DNA of 64,000 bases, from contig CM055274.1 of the NCBI GenBank assembly GCA_029237695.1, forward strand, positions 19,829,505 to 19,893,504, in the 5' to 3' direction. The position numbers and the translations under genes were made by a program. Below are positions 34,801 to 49,800 of the stretch, piece after piece. The notes beneath the pieces were generated by a model, which worked only from the letters and a program-made list of their open reading frames with translations, was not told the origin of the DNA and ran no database searches. This stretch comes from Conchocele bisecta. Its lineage: Eukaryota; Mollusca; Bivalvia; Lucinida; Thyasiridae. Within the stretch, counting starts at the first letter, position 1; the number at the start of each line of letters is the position of its first letter.

Positions 34801-37800
34801 TTGTAAGTGTTCATATGTGTGCATACATAGCTTCTACATGTAATTGCCTTAACTCGTCCATGACTGACTTGACTTGAAATTGGCATTCACAGAAGTAATA
34901 CTAGTATGCACATGAGGCAGGGCTCCAGATAAGGAATCAGTAATTGAGTATTGTCACTCCATCATATCTGAAGCAATTGGGTATTTCAAAATCTGAATTG
35001 GGTAAAATGAAATCACACTACTGTTTACACAACAACAGACAGCGATACTTGAATAATTTGCTTGGAAACAAAAACATGTCTTGGCATTTCATTATAATTG
35101 TTCTAATGAAATACCAAGATGTGTTTTCGTGGAAAATACGAAACAAATGCTATAAATTTGATCTGTTTATCGTTTTCTGCAGCATGATAAATGTACCACA
35201 AATTTTGTATTGCTTTTTGATACTCGCTACTCCTGATTTCAATTGGGTTTTTGGCAATTTTAATTGGGTATTTACGCAAATACGCAGCTTATCTAGAGCT
35301 GTGCTTGAGACACGATCAAGGCAGGTCGCCAACCACTCAACAACCACTAACTCAAGCGACGTGATTCGACACGGCATCATGTTTGTGAAAATTTATACCG
35401 CTATACAATTACATGCATAATTATGTAACTAGAAGTTAACTGAGCTAAATTCGTTGAAACGAGTATGGGTGAGGGTTGTGAAAACAGCCCTTAGAGTGAG
35501 AGTTTATACAGGTAAACGCATATGATAATTAGGATATCCAGAAACGAAGCACCGTGTTTCTTACTTCAACCGACTGACTAAATGTAACAGGCACGATCGA
35601 TAATAACACTTGTGAGCAGTCAGTACAATCTATGTCATCAAAAGCGAAAGTTATGTTAAAACTAATACAAGAGTCGATGTGAAATCCGCTGACTTTTGCT
35701 GTTCACATTATCCAAGTACACACACTGGGGCACAGATTATCCCACCAACATGAAAACAGTGCAGATCCAGGGGGTGTTTCACTAAACTTGATATGACTAA
35801 AATGTCCGTAAGTGCAATTTTAGGATCGTCTGGAAATTTCAATCGATGGATTTACATTTATTGAGCATAGGTTGCATATACAGCCTATGCTCAATAAATG
35901 TAAATCCAATAATTGTTTACAAGAAAATATTGTTAATGTGACATTTACAGACTATCATAGTTTTGCACTTACAAATATTTTAGTCGTACAAAGCTTAGTG
36001 AAACGGCCCCCAGATGAGCCGGCGTGTGACGAGCCGTCTCATCAGGATTTGCAAATTTTGAAAGTAATTTTCACATTTTTTAGAACAAAAACCACACCCT
36101 GTTCATAAATGGACATTTTGTGACAATTGGATTGGCTGCATAAATAACATATCAAAATCCATCCAGTTACCTAGGGGTGAAAGGGTTAACACATGTCCAT
36201 GGAATATCGATATGACACCTACCTTGTGACGCTATGTACTGTTTTGACGGGTTGTATCCCTGGAATTAGAAAGTTTAGATGAATGTCAGTATTATGTACA
36301 TGTATGTGTTAACTATCCTGGATGCAGGTATACGTGCGTGTATGCATGGTATATTATTGTTCGCACTACTTTCTAAGCCCATCACTGGACAAATATACAT
36401 TATTACTAGATTTAATGATTAATCGTGTTATAGGAAGCGGAACATCAATACACGGATGGGACATTCATTGTACACTTGGCTGAACTATAACTATTAGGGT
36501 GAATATATACGGAAAGGATAAAGAAACGCAGGGTAAACATTTGAGGTGATTTAAAGTGATGTGTTTGCTGTTACATGTATATACAATATTGTATATGAGT
36601 ATTAAAAAAACATCTTTAGTCAACACATTACCAAAATTGCATTAGATTTTGACCGATAATTCATTAGTAATTGAATCACAATTGACGGTACCCCCCAATA
36701 TCGCACAGTGAAATTGTCAGTATCTCGTATGCCCCCCTCGCGCATCTGTCACAGCCCTGATTATCTTGTGCATGGAATTCATCAGTGCATTTATCCTTCT
36801 TATTGGGATATTGTTCCACTCTTCCAACAATGCAGTCCTTAGTTGGTCGAGATTAGAAGGGGTTTTCCGACACCCCCTTATCCTCCTGTCAAGTTTGTCC
36901 CACAGATGTTCGATTGGGGACAAATCGGGACTGTACGCTGGCCAGTCGAGTGGGTTAATGTTATGGTCAGTGAGAAAGTATTGACAAACTCTGGCTACAT
37001 GGGGCCTGGCATTATCATGCTGGAAAATTAGTTGACGCTGTTGCACAAATGGAACAACAACCGGGCGGAGGATTTCATCCCTATATCTTACGGCGGTTAA
37101 ATTCCCGGCTACCACAATCAACGGTGACTTTACCCCGTGAAATATCCATCTCCAGACCATAACCCGAGCCACCCCCAAACCTCTACCTCTCAAGAACGCA
37201 AGCGTCGGCGAAGCGTTCCCCACGACGTCGGTATACACGACGTCGACCGTCCGGACGAAAAAGAGTGAACCGGGACTCATCTGTGAAAAATACTTGTCTC
37301 CATAGCCTCATTGGAAATCGTCTGGGAGCATGTGCCGCCAACCAAACCATACGACGCGCGCGACGTGCACGAGTGAGAGGCAGACCAACGTAGGGACGAC
37401 GTGCTCGCAGACCAACCTCGCGCAATCGATTTCTTACAGTTTTGGGGTGAATGTGGCGATTATGATTGCCTACCGTGTTAATAGCGGTTTCAGTGGCACA
37501 AACGTGGCGATTACGTAGGTGGGCGAGACGAATAGCCCTGTCTTGACGTCGCGACGTTACGCGCGGACGTCCCGATCTCAGTCGGTCGGCAACCCTTCCG
37601 GTCTCTCTCAGACGACGGACAAGAAGTTCTATGGTGGAAACATTCACACCGAACTGCATAGCAACCTGCTGTTGCGTTTGACCTTGCATTAGCAATGCAA
37701 TAGTCTGACCCCTCTGAACTTCCGTCAGACGTACCATGATTGTGAGAGCTATAAATTCAGTGTAAATAGCAGAAAACGATGTGTATACCTCAAGCGTATC

Positions 37801-40800
37801 AAGTGGTATGACAAAATGTTTTGACGAACTTATCATCATCATGCTGCACGTGTTTTTGGCTTGTTATAACTTTCTCTATGTGGTACGGTGCATTACACGG
37901 TTGAGTAACTTTAGGCACCGGTTTGTGTGCACAGTGACCAAGATAGTCGCCTGACCGGTTTTCATAATTTTAGGCCAAGCATAATTAATGCGTATATTGT
38001 TACCCTGCGTTTCTTTATCCTTTCAGCATACATGGAAAAGAGGCTTATGTAAGGAGTTATCCATATAAAATACATCCCAAACTGTGATATATACCAATAT
38101 GTTCGAATGTGTCTGAAGTTTATCACAGAGGCGGCATGAATTGGCATAAATGGTGGCATTGTGTGAGTGATCCAAGATGGAGCTCCCTCGCATTTAATTC
38201 CTTAAAATCCAATATGTGAACAATAAGTTATGCTTATGGTTTGCCCTAGTTTCTCGACCAATGAAAGTATAGCATTTCGTCTCAAGTAATCACATATTAC
38301 GAATATATCTACTAAATGTATTCATTAAATGTTCCAATACTTAGGACAGTTATAATTATTTATATCTAGACGTCACACCTTGTTGTCGGAAATTCACATG
38401 GCACGCATCCTGTTGTGACGTGCACATTTGCGCTGCGATGTCAGACGGCCAATAACGTAGTAGTATCGCAAGTTGGAAGCGCGTATGAGTGGGACGTGCA
38501 TTGAAAACAGACAGAAGGCGGGGCAACCAATACATAGAGAATAATAGGTTAGTGCCGTGAATGGGTAAACATATCTGACAAGTCTCAGGAAACGGGATGT
38601 GCGAGGCTCTGTCAAGCACATCCCGTTTCCGTGCCGCGCCAGGTATAGTTTCCTATTCACGGCACTAACCTACTATTCTATGTATCCCGTCAACACCTAC
38701 AAATGGCTATAAAATGCAAAATATAACCCCAGCCACCGCACATATTCATACGCAGTGATTAGGTCGTATTGACAGGATATCAAAAATGTTTCACGGCACC
38801 ATGTTTCACGGCACAGACGCACTGTGTTGACGGGATAAGTTAAGTTATAGTTCACTACTCGGTACGAAATTAATTTATTAAATATTCAATATGTGCACTA
38901 TAACTATTTCTACATGTTACATCGAAGCAAGATAACATCAAGTAGCAAAACTTGAGGAATACATGCTGGGAACAATAATTATGGTCTGTTTAAAGTGCAT
39001 TCATCGCAAACTTTAACCAAACCAAATGTTTAATGGAACAGCTTATGGTTTTATTACTTATATTAATAATTCACATTTCATTGTCTGATAGTTTCAAAAA
39101 TTTAAATAACGAAATACGTATGACGATACAAGTTAGAATCATAATGTTTAATGTTATTTTCTTGCAATGCATGGATTAGCGACGTTGCTGGTCAATAGCG
39201 TGTCGTTATTGACAGCGTTTTGGAGAGTAATGGCGTCAAACAAAAAAGCATCAGTCAACAGCGTCGCGTGAGGTCACGTGGGGTTAATACATTTGTATGT
39301 GTATCGAAACTTAAACACAATTGGCTGGATATGGAAATAACATGCAAAATACATTGTTTGCAATGTAAATATACATAGGCATGCATACAGACTTTCCGTA
39401 ATATACAGTTCTGCTCTACAGGCAATGCACGATACCATCATTAACGAAGTTAATGGATTTTGCAGGCAGAACATAACCTGAAATTAACCAAGAAAGGAAA
39501 CAGGCTATTTCAGATATACGTACATTTATAAGACTGGCATTGATATAATCGGAATTCGGATCCCCTGGAATACACGGTAACTGCACTCTATTCTTGTCAT
39601 CTGGAATGAACCGGATACACGAATTACATGGACGTACATATACCGAAAATAAAACAACACAATGCCTTTTTCCAATAGATAATTATATGAGAGGAACGCA
39701 TTTTTCGCTATACATACATGTTTTGATATCGGTGAACCATTGCACGCTTTTATTTGTTATATATATACTAGGATTATCCTAGAAATACGTCTACAGTGGA
39801 ACCCTGTAAACCGGACATTTTCAAAAGTGAGTGCTGCTTAATTTTGTATAGGTTTCCTTGCTATTTTTATCCGATGATAATGTCTGTTCATGATCAGAAA
39901 GCAACCACGCGTGTCTTGAAGTGGTCATCTAGTATCTGTTTTACATTGATACCTCTCTAAACCGGACACCCTGGGACCTCTCAGGGTGTCCGGTTTAGAG
40001 AAGTTCCAATGTACTTTCGTCATAACTCATCATGTTGAACTGTATAACACAATATAAATACAAACTACACCAGTCAGTTTCAACGATACCGGACCTGTAG
40101 CCTATTTCATCAAACTTACAAAGTATACCTATCTAGCAAAGTATACTTTGAGAGAGAAATTTTCAATTTAAAGATAAATTTATTAATTTTTATTATACTG
40201 AATTTATTACATTATTACATTAATTTAATAAATTCAGTATAATCATTATGCATGATTTTAATCATCAAATATATGCAGTCGTTAGTTCTATATGAAATAA
40301 TGCATTTCAGGAAAAATAAATGATTACTCCCTCAAATTATACTTTGCTAGAAAAAGTATACTTTGCAATTTTGGTGAAATCGGCTGCTGGTGATAGCGCG
40401 ATAGTCAGTACATAGATAGGTTACTATGAAGATGTTGAAAATATGGTAATTGTTTGCCCACACTACAACATTAGCAAACGTGACTGACGAACATTCATAG
40501 CGGGCAATAGTATTTTCGAAATACGAATACGTCAAGGATAATCATATTATAAACATGGGAAGAAGCAGCAACAGAATAATAAATCCAATAATAAAAACAC
40601 AAGGGTATAGTAAGCTATTCCCATGGCTCGCTGCCTTGATGCTAAAATGAGCATACATTATGTAAGTCCTCAGGCAGAGACCTTGACCTTGGGTGTTCAG
40701 ATGAATGGTGTATGCGAACCAAAGCGTGATCCCGAGACACACATTTCTTTGCGAAAAAGCATTAGCGAAGCACATTTGCCCTACAACTTACAAACAAGGT

Positions 40801-43800
40801 GAAGATGCATTAACACGCAGATACGCACGTAAATGGATTATCGTTATATCCCATCCTGCCTATCGACGAGGGGATAATACTAGTTTCATAAATCCGTCTA
40901 AATCGCCTCCTTACATGCATACATATCCCTGTATCTGTTTCTCTTTTTGTTGTGCAGCTTATTTGCCTGGAGAGTGTCATACTGCAGGCCATAGGGGAGA
41001 TCCTAAAATACACAACGCATGCTATACTCTATAATATATTAGTAGTACATAGTGGATATTGAATGAGTGAAGATATAATATAATATATGTTGACCTAGTT
41101 TATTTGATTTTATAATAAACGAGGCTATGCATGTTAAGTATGTTCATGATTACAAAGCACAAATATGTATTTTACGGGCTCATATTATTGAATTGCAGTG
41201 GGACTTAGCTACGCCTGACACAGCATTCAAATGCAGTTACTGTAGTACCTCTCTCACCATGACACACGGTATCAGGTTGAGAGAGGTACATGTACATGTA
41301 CCACTGTATTTACATACCAACATAACTTTCACAGCTGTCGTGATACATTTGTATGCGGAACCTGTGGTACAATGTATCTGGATATGATTGTACAGTTTGT
41401 TCCACGTGTTCCTGGCGACCTCTTGTTAGCGATTAAGCACATTTAATCCCCATCATTTTTTCCCGAACTTTTATAACATATTGATTGTATATGGAAATAA
41501 AATAACATACTATGGTATATTAGCATGGTAACAATTATGTGTTTTTCACAATAATGTTTGAAGTTGTTGACCGATATCAAAATCTAATATTTTGTGTTCG
41601 TCCCCCACACCCCTCCTCGTCACTCTCCGGCTGATGTTGGTCCCGTGTTAACCACTAGTAATTACCTTGAAGTCTGCATACAATTGGTCGGCCCCGGTAC
41701 AATAGCGCCAGCAATAGTCACGCAGGTCTGCGACGGGAATAGTTCGGCGGGCGCTGTCTGGCAGCATATTGTTGTATATCGCCTCATCATCTTCATGCAC
41801 CGATTCATCACATTCCAACTGGTTGGCCGTACTTGGAGTGACCGTATCCATAGACATGTTTTCTTTATACAAAACAAATAATAGTATATATAGTAAGATA
41901 CTTCTTTATCATAAACTAACTTTACATATACCTATAGGTATCCAAATAAGGAAATTGAGAAAGCATTGAGCTATATTTTCAACCTATGATTCTAATGTCA
42001 GCCCAATGCTTGATGTATCTCATATACATGTAGCTTCTTGTAATAAATTGCATTCCGGGAAGCGTTATATATTTATATTTAGCCTAGTGTTCATGTATAC
42101 ATGTATTTACATTGCAATTTACATTTCTCAGAGCTATATGTGTGGTTTAGTGCCAGAACGGGGGCACATCCTATGACGGTGGTAATTTTTCCCTAGAACT
42201 GGGGGTAATTCAGCACGTTTTACATATGCTGACTTCACTTCAAGCTCGCATGACGTAAATGTTAGTGAGACAACGAAACGCTCTGGCCATTGGCATTGAG
42301 ATAAAGATGGCAGCGCCTATTGAAAGACGTCGGGCCGGGGTTGTCATAGAGAGTAAACATACACTGTCCACCGCCAAGTGAAGTGATATTAATAATGTAT
42401 ATAAACAGCGTATGTCTTTATTGTTTTGTTCATGATCATACTTTGTTTAACTGAGACTTCCTGTATGTTTCGGCCCTTGCCACATTGGCTCCTGTTGTGT
42501 GCTTTGCGTAAAACGTTTCGGCCCGATTGTGGGATTAACCCACACTCGGGAATTCGCCCCTGAGACTCACCTCCGATATTGGCCTTACATTATAATTAAT
42601 ATAACAATTTATACCGCAACCATTGCTCCATGTAGCATAATAAATGGGGTTTAATAAATGATGTTTATATCTGAAATGACCTAATATAACTGAAGTAGCC
42701 TATTAATATACATGAAGTGCCGGGGGTTTTTTTGCCTTCATTTGTTCACCTTTGACCCCTAATCGCGGCATCTGATTGGTCGGTCTCAACATCAAATTCA
42801 AGATGTCGATTCCGCAGAATTGTGTCCGTTTTTTTACAGTATATGCAACGTAACCAACGACACGGACATGTCCATTGTGTTTGTAATGTTTAATATGACA
42901 ACTGTGGATTCCAAAGCTAGCCAATATTGAAGTTCACCGCAAAGAAAATGGGATATTTAATCAGATACAATACCGAATCTACCCAGCGCGGACGCCGCCA
43001 TTTTGCCGTGAATCACGTCGCTATATGTGTGACGTATGACGAGGGAATGACGCCAAAACATGACGTGACGAACGTTCAAACAATAAAATTTAGTATGCGG
43101 TATAAATTAAATACACGATTAGTGCCGTCGAATATAAAATATACTCGATTTCGCAATGAAAACTTAATAGGGGCTCTCTAAAGCTTGCCCCAACAAAGCT
43201 GTCTACGACTCAACCGAATATATTTTATATTCGACGGCACTAACCATGTATTTACTATATAATTACTATAGTCATTACATCTGTGAAGCATTTTCGGCAT
43301 ATACAGAGTGGTTAAACATATATGTCCCCACTTTAAATAGACACAACTACAGTTCTAAAAAAAGATAATAATCATTCAGACTAAAGTTTATTACAAATTA
43401 TTATATTGTAGCATTTTACTAATTATGTGTTCAAACTAATTAACTTACTAATATTAGTGTATGACGTCACAATATGCAATGTAAATGTATAGTATTACTG
43501 ACATTTCAAAGAATTCGTGACAATTAATGGAACACTGTAACAGTTATACACCTGTTGAAATGCGACCGATAGCATCATCAAATGATAAAGCAATGTTAGC
43601 ACAGACGAATTGAATCATTAACCTTATACAAAGGTAATCTTAGGACAGCATGTATGAATCATTAATCCGCTACACGTACAGTGGGGTCAGCGTGTAAGTG
43701 CACACACGAACGAACTCGACAGGTTGGAACCAACCTGTCGTGTTCGTTCGTGTGTGCACTTACACGCTGACCCCACTGTATATTATACAGCGAATTACAT

Positions 43801-46800
43801 GTGTTGTTACATGCAAGTAGTAAATGGTTAGTTGCGTTAATTTGCTTTCAAATTGTTAAATGCTTATTATGAAAACAATGAGAACATTCATCATTTAGAT
43901 AGATGTATGTAATGGCAAGTATGAAGCAATGTATATTTGTGGTATAATTTCATCAGAAACAAATTATATGTATGCAAAACATCCGTAGCTAGTCTTAGTA
44001 ACCGTATTGTCAATAGTGTAGCTAAAACTTGTATTCTTGTGAACAGGTACAATGTATGAAATAAATCCCTCATTTTCCAGATCTGAACTAGTTGTTGTAC
44101 ATGTATGTGCATTTGCATAATTTTTAGAAAGGAAAGACGCAATTTCATCAGCAAAACAGAAACAATTAAGGAGATACATGTACGTTGCTTGACAAATAAT
44201 GACATATTTTGGACGCAGATTTGTGTGAAAATCAGAATTTTAAAGACCGCCACGGCGCGTTATGTAACAAATTGGTATAATTCCAGCACAGCAATATTTA
44301 CACAATTCCCTAACATTTGATTGACCCGTAGCAAGTCTCTGTCCAAAATTTATATCCCAGTAAACTCCCACGCTGAACTACTTTTTACAGGTGCGCTGTC
44401 AGTGCTGTTAATGTAAAGAATTGACTACCGTCTGTCAAAATAAACACATTTTATTGATGAATTTATTTCAAATGCTGAAATTATAAGGAATGAATAGCCT
44501 TTTTGTGGAATTTATCGGGGATATAAACTTGGAAAAGTCCGGCCTTCGTCCAGTATTCCCGCGACTTATCCAAGTTTATACCCCGATAAATTCCACAAAA
44601 ATGCCATTCATTCCTATAATACATTTTGAAACCTATGTATAAGGTAGATAATCTATGTGTTTCCTGAATATTATATACTGAATGAACTTGTGAATAATTA
44701 TATGTTATTCTGAAAGTGGGGACACATATTTTGAACCACCCTCTACATACACATCACATGATTGGGCAGATATCGATATGAGGATATGATAACACCAGAG
44801 AAGTTCATAAATCATGTTCGTTTTCAAGAGCTCGTGGAGAAACTTCTTGTACTTGTGGACAAACGGAGAGTCGCTTAAACAGAAACTTACCAACATCTGT
44901 ATAATTCTTATTCGGCTTGCTGGCCTCCGTATCGCATGCCTTAGATTCTCTGTAACAAGTTATATTCCATACATTACACTGTGTATTGCTATTATCGATG
45001 AATACGTACTGGCTACAATTAAGCGGCATGTATCTTAACTCTTTGCATGCTAGCGGTGAAAATATCCGCCAACCAAATTAGGAGTAAATTATTTATTTCT
45101 CTCTGTAAATATGTAATATTCATGATATTTACGGGGAGAAATACAAGAAAATATGATGATGTTTTGTCCGCTTGTTCTGAACTATTTATAGCCCACAAGT
45201 TTTCCAGCATGCAAATAGTTAATGAACACGAAAACTTATTAAATGCATGTATTAGTTCTCGGAATCCATTAGCTGCAAGATACACAAATATAAATGGTAC
45301 ATGTACCACCCCGACGGTTCTCAGTATGGGATTAACGATTCTTCATTGAAATACGTCAAATAGCGAGTCTATATAGATCAGCTTAATTTAGTAGTCCTCT
45401 GGTTTAATGACTATGCAACGAACAACGTATTTATACATGCTATGTCGGTACAACATATTAACAGGTAATGCATTGACCTACAGTTTTAATACACACTGAC
45501 CGATAACAAATCGCTGTATCCTGCATTGACTAGATGCATATCCGAGTCACATTTATAGCAATATAAATTAAACAAATTAGAAACTGATATATCTACTGCC
45601 ATAATGGTTGAACTTGCCACAGGCACTCTCAGAAACAAAACACAAACTAATAAACGTAAAGTACATAACAGCTAGAATATAAATACAGCAAATATAATAT
45701 GAACGATCTTAAATCACAACACAGAAGTGATTTTTCCTACGACCACGACTACACCCAAGTCAACTAGATGCATATGCAGTATCCACACCAATGAACAGAC
45801 AAGTTTAGCCCAGACAACTTTATAGGGGCTCGCTAAACCTCGCCGCAATAAAGCTGTCTAAGGCTTAACGGAATATATTTTATATTCGACGGCACTAACC
45901 ATGTATTTCATATTACACATGGCGATAAAACACAAAAAGAAGTTAATCACATGACAGAAGAGGTCGTCAAGAAATCACTTGAGTAATATCAATGAGTAAT
46001 ATTGCTAGCGAACTGTGTACAGATGTGACTGAAATAGATAATCAAAATACGAGAAGTATGCATGTGATAGGACTGAACATGTCCGACTCGGTAGAATCAC
46101 AGAATGAAATATGATGGCATAAGAAGATTCAGGTTAATAATATACCTGAAGTAGCCTAATATACATAAAGTGCCGATTTTGCCTTTATTTGTTCATCTTT
46201 TACCCCGAATCGCGGCCTCTGATTGGTAATTCTCAACAGCAAATTCAAGATGGCGATTCAGCCGAATTTTGTCCATTTTTACAATACATGCAATATAACC
46301 AAGGACATGGACATGTCCGTCATGATTTGCATGCAAAGTATGGCAACTGTGGAGTCTAAAGCCAGAGAATATTGAAGCTCATCGTAAATATATCGAAGAT
46401 TTAATCCGACACAATGCCAAATCTACCTAGCGAGGACACCGCCATTTTGCTTTGAATGACGTCGCTAGATTTGTGACATATGGCGAGGGAATGACGTCAA
46501 AAACATGACGTCACGCACGTTCGACAATTAAGTTCAATATGCGGTATAAATTAAATATACATGTATGATTATACTAATTGCAATTGGATATAAAATATAT
46601 TCGGTTTCGCCACGACAACGACAACTCGCTAAAGTTCGCCCCAATAAAGCTGTCTAAAGCTCAACCTAATATATTTTATATTCGACGGCACTAACCATAT
46701 ATGTACTATATAACTGACAGTTAATCACAATTTACCAGTCGTAATGCACGAAACAATACAGAAAACAAGTTGGACGCAATGGCTAGTTCAGCACAATATG

Positions 46801-49800
46801 ATATTACGAACTTAAGCTCGGCAATATAAAAAAACTGAAACTCTAGGCAAAGGTCTAAACGCGTGCAGATTATTTGTCAAGCGAAATATAAATAATAGCA
46901 AATACAATTTATATACAATCCAGATATAATAAGTATTACTGAGACTTTACCTAAAATAGAGAACAGTGTGGTATTCAAGTGAAACAATACGAAACGGATG
47001 TAGTCTGTATCTTCATAGATGATACAGAAAATAATAATAATATGGGTAGCTATATATACCTAAAAAGATCAATGATCGCATACCATATTATAACTGATCA
47101 TTATCATAATATCAAGGTGTTGCAGTTAAATTTAAAAACACTTACTGGCCACTAATATAATGTGTATAGCAGAGCCCAAATAGAGGAGTGAATTGCATCG
47201 AAGAAATATACAAGAATTCCGCCACCGAAGCGGTATCACGCCTGCCGAGGCATTTGACCGTGTTGTGAAAAAAACAATAACTTTAACATTTAGCATTTGC
47301 CTTACAAAAAAAACTGACGACACGGACGACGCGGACAACGCGGACAACGACGACTCGGACAACTCGGACAACGCGGACGACGACGACAACGCCGACGACG
47401 GAAAAAGCGCCGAATATAGTCGCGCCTCTGCTAAAGCAAACTTTGAGACTTTTATTTTGCTATTTTCTCCGTTCGAATGTATATGCTGAGGAGACGGTTC
47501 CGATGAGTGTTAATAACATATACTGTTATGAAGAAGTAAAGAAAATCATCAGAATTGTTCAATACAAGGTGTTTTATCTATACACTTCAACTGGCTAATG
47601 TAACGACGGTTACTTACCGTAGGCGTCGCCTTCGCCAAATGATAACGCCCACTAGCACTGCGACGATACATACAATGCCAGCAACTAGGCCCCCTACCAC
47701 TCCTGCCGTGGTGCTGCCGTCTTCGTTTTCACTAACACTTGCCTTTACTGTAAACAACAAAACGATAATATACATAGAGGGTATTGCATGCATGGATACA
47801 TTTACTTAAGACGCAGATTCCGTGTCGGTGTGTTTCCCAGAATGATGGTCAGTCCAAGAACGGGTGTTAATCCCAGAACGGGGGCTGAACACTTGACGTC
47901 AATCCGAAGACGGGGGCTGTAAAAGACATCCCAGATAATACCAGAACGGGCGGCTGGAAAACAAGTAGCGACAAATAAGAACGCGGGGCCGGAAAACGTG
48001 ACGTCAATCCCAGAAGGGGGCAGGGGTGCTGAAAAAAGTTGACGTCTAACCGAGAACGGGCACAATCTGACAATGGCATGGAATGGTCGGGTCGGTCAAA
48101 CTGTACGCATGGGACATTTGCAGCATACCGGGATTTAGGCTATATCTCTGCACAATATGAATGGAATGGAATTGTAATTAACGGCCCACCAACGCGGGGC
48201 CGGAAAACGTGACGTCAATCCCAGAAGGGGGCGGGGGTGCTGACAAAATTGAGGTCTATCCCAGAACGGGCACAATCTGACAATGGCATGGAATGGTCGG
48301 GTCGGTCAAACTGTACGCATGGGACATTTGCAGCATACCGGGATTTAGGCTATATCTCTGCACGATAAGAATGAAATGGAATTGTGATTAACGGCCCACC
48401 AACACTAAATTGTATCATTTAGGGTCAACCAATAATATATAGATGAAGAATAAATTAATTATAGTAAAATAGTATGTTAGATATGGTAGGCAATCAAATG
48501 ATTACTAGTAGAATAAAATAGAAATATGATGAAGAGAATAGAAATGAGGAACATTCATACAATGATAAAGTTAGATTTTCAGATACAAGCTGGTTTCATG
48601 GAGAATGCTAAGCACACCTCCAATGTTCTCCACCTGAAATAAATATGTAAGTAAAACAAAATTGAAGTGATTGCGCTGCACGATATGACCGTCATTCAAA
48701 AAACTAAAGACATATTACGTAATTATTTTCATTACTAATCACTTCACGGTGGGTAATGTACCAATGTACAATGCAAACAAATCCTGATATTCCCCTTTAA
48801 TGCACCTTGATATTACATATAACGTAAATAGAGAATAGTAGGTTAGTGCCGTGAATGGGAAAAAATATCTGGCAAGGCTTAGGAAACGGGATGGGCGAGG
48901 CTCTGCCGAGCACATCCCGTTTCCGTACCGCGCCAGATATTTTTTCCATTCACGACACTAAGTTAAACCAACTATTCTATTTATCCCGTTAACACCTACA
49001 CATGGCTTTAAAATGCAAACAAAATAATCCCAATCACCGCACATATTCATACGCAGTGATTAGGTCGACGACGTATTGACAGGGTATCAAACACGTTTGA
49101 CGGCACTGTGTTTCACGGCACATACTCACTGTGTTGACTGGATAACTATGTATATATTTAATGAGAGCCGCTGTTTTCTGCTATCGTCTGTACCATACGT
49201 ATCGCAATTCGTGTTGGCAATTATACAATTGCAGTAAAAACATACTATGCCATACAGTGGCCCGTTTCACTAAACTTCGTACGACTAAAATGTTCGTAAG
49301 TGCAAGTTCAGGACAGCATATGCTCAATAAATGTAAGTCCAATAATTGTTTACAAGAAAAATGTGTGAATGTGAACTTTGCAAACTATCATAAATTTTGC
49401 ACATACGAACATTTTAGTCGTACGAAGTTTAGTGAAACGGCCTGCAGATTAATACATGATATATGCCATTATCATGTAACTTTCCCTGTATTGACCGAAT
49501 ACGTACTGACTGATAACATATTATTGTATCAGGCATTGACGTCATAAAAACATCCAGGTTACAACGAAGTGAAAACTGACGTTACATTGGTCGGATGACG
49601 TCACGTGACGTTATCGAATGACGTCAGTGTAATGACACAACGTAAACAAGTCCGCCTTCTGTCTATAGATAACGACGTCATCTATGGTCATTTTCGAGCA
49701 TCACATGTTACATGATAAATAGAATACATGTACCAGGCTAATGTCTTTTGATATCAAGTTTATCATGCTCGGCTCGGAAACGGTTTTGTTTTGTTGTATA

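Larger units (their letters stand above)
45350..47190. other. RPTP intron (right arm) between transmembrane and stalk exons
   Basis: Holds two MITE-7 copies and the empty pogo site near 46,150-46,165. No coding frame recognised. Mirrors 13,190-18,350 of the left arm. Confidence 0.6.

Noticed and set aside
34944..35420. 158-residue ORF (SIVTPSYLKQLGISK..., ATPDFNWVFGNFNWVF)
   Set aside because: The homologous left-arm frame is broken into two shorter ORFs, it contains a hairpin dyad, and no domain is recognised; most likely intronic repeat.
36766..37518. Plus-strand ORFs of 62-72 residues
   Set aside because: Antisense shadows of the Tc1 transposase.
47193..47489. Acidic TDDTDDADNADN protein
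   Set aside because: A low-complexity GAC tract with no start context, splice support or counterpart on the other arm.
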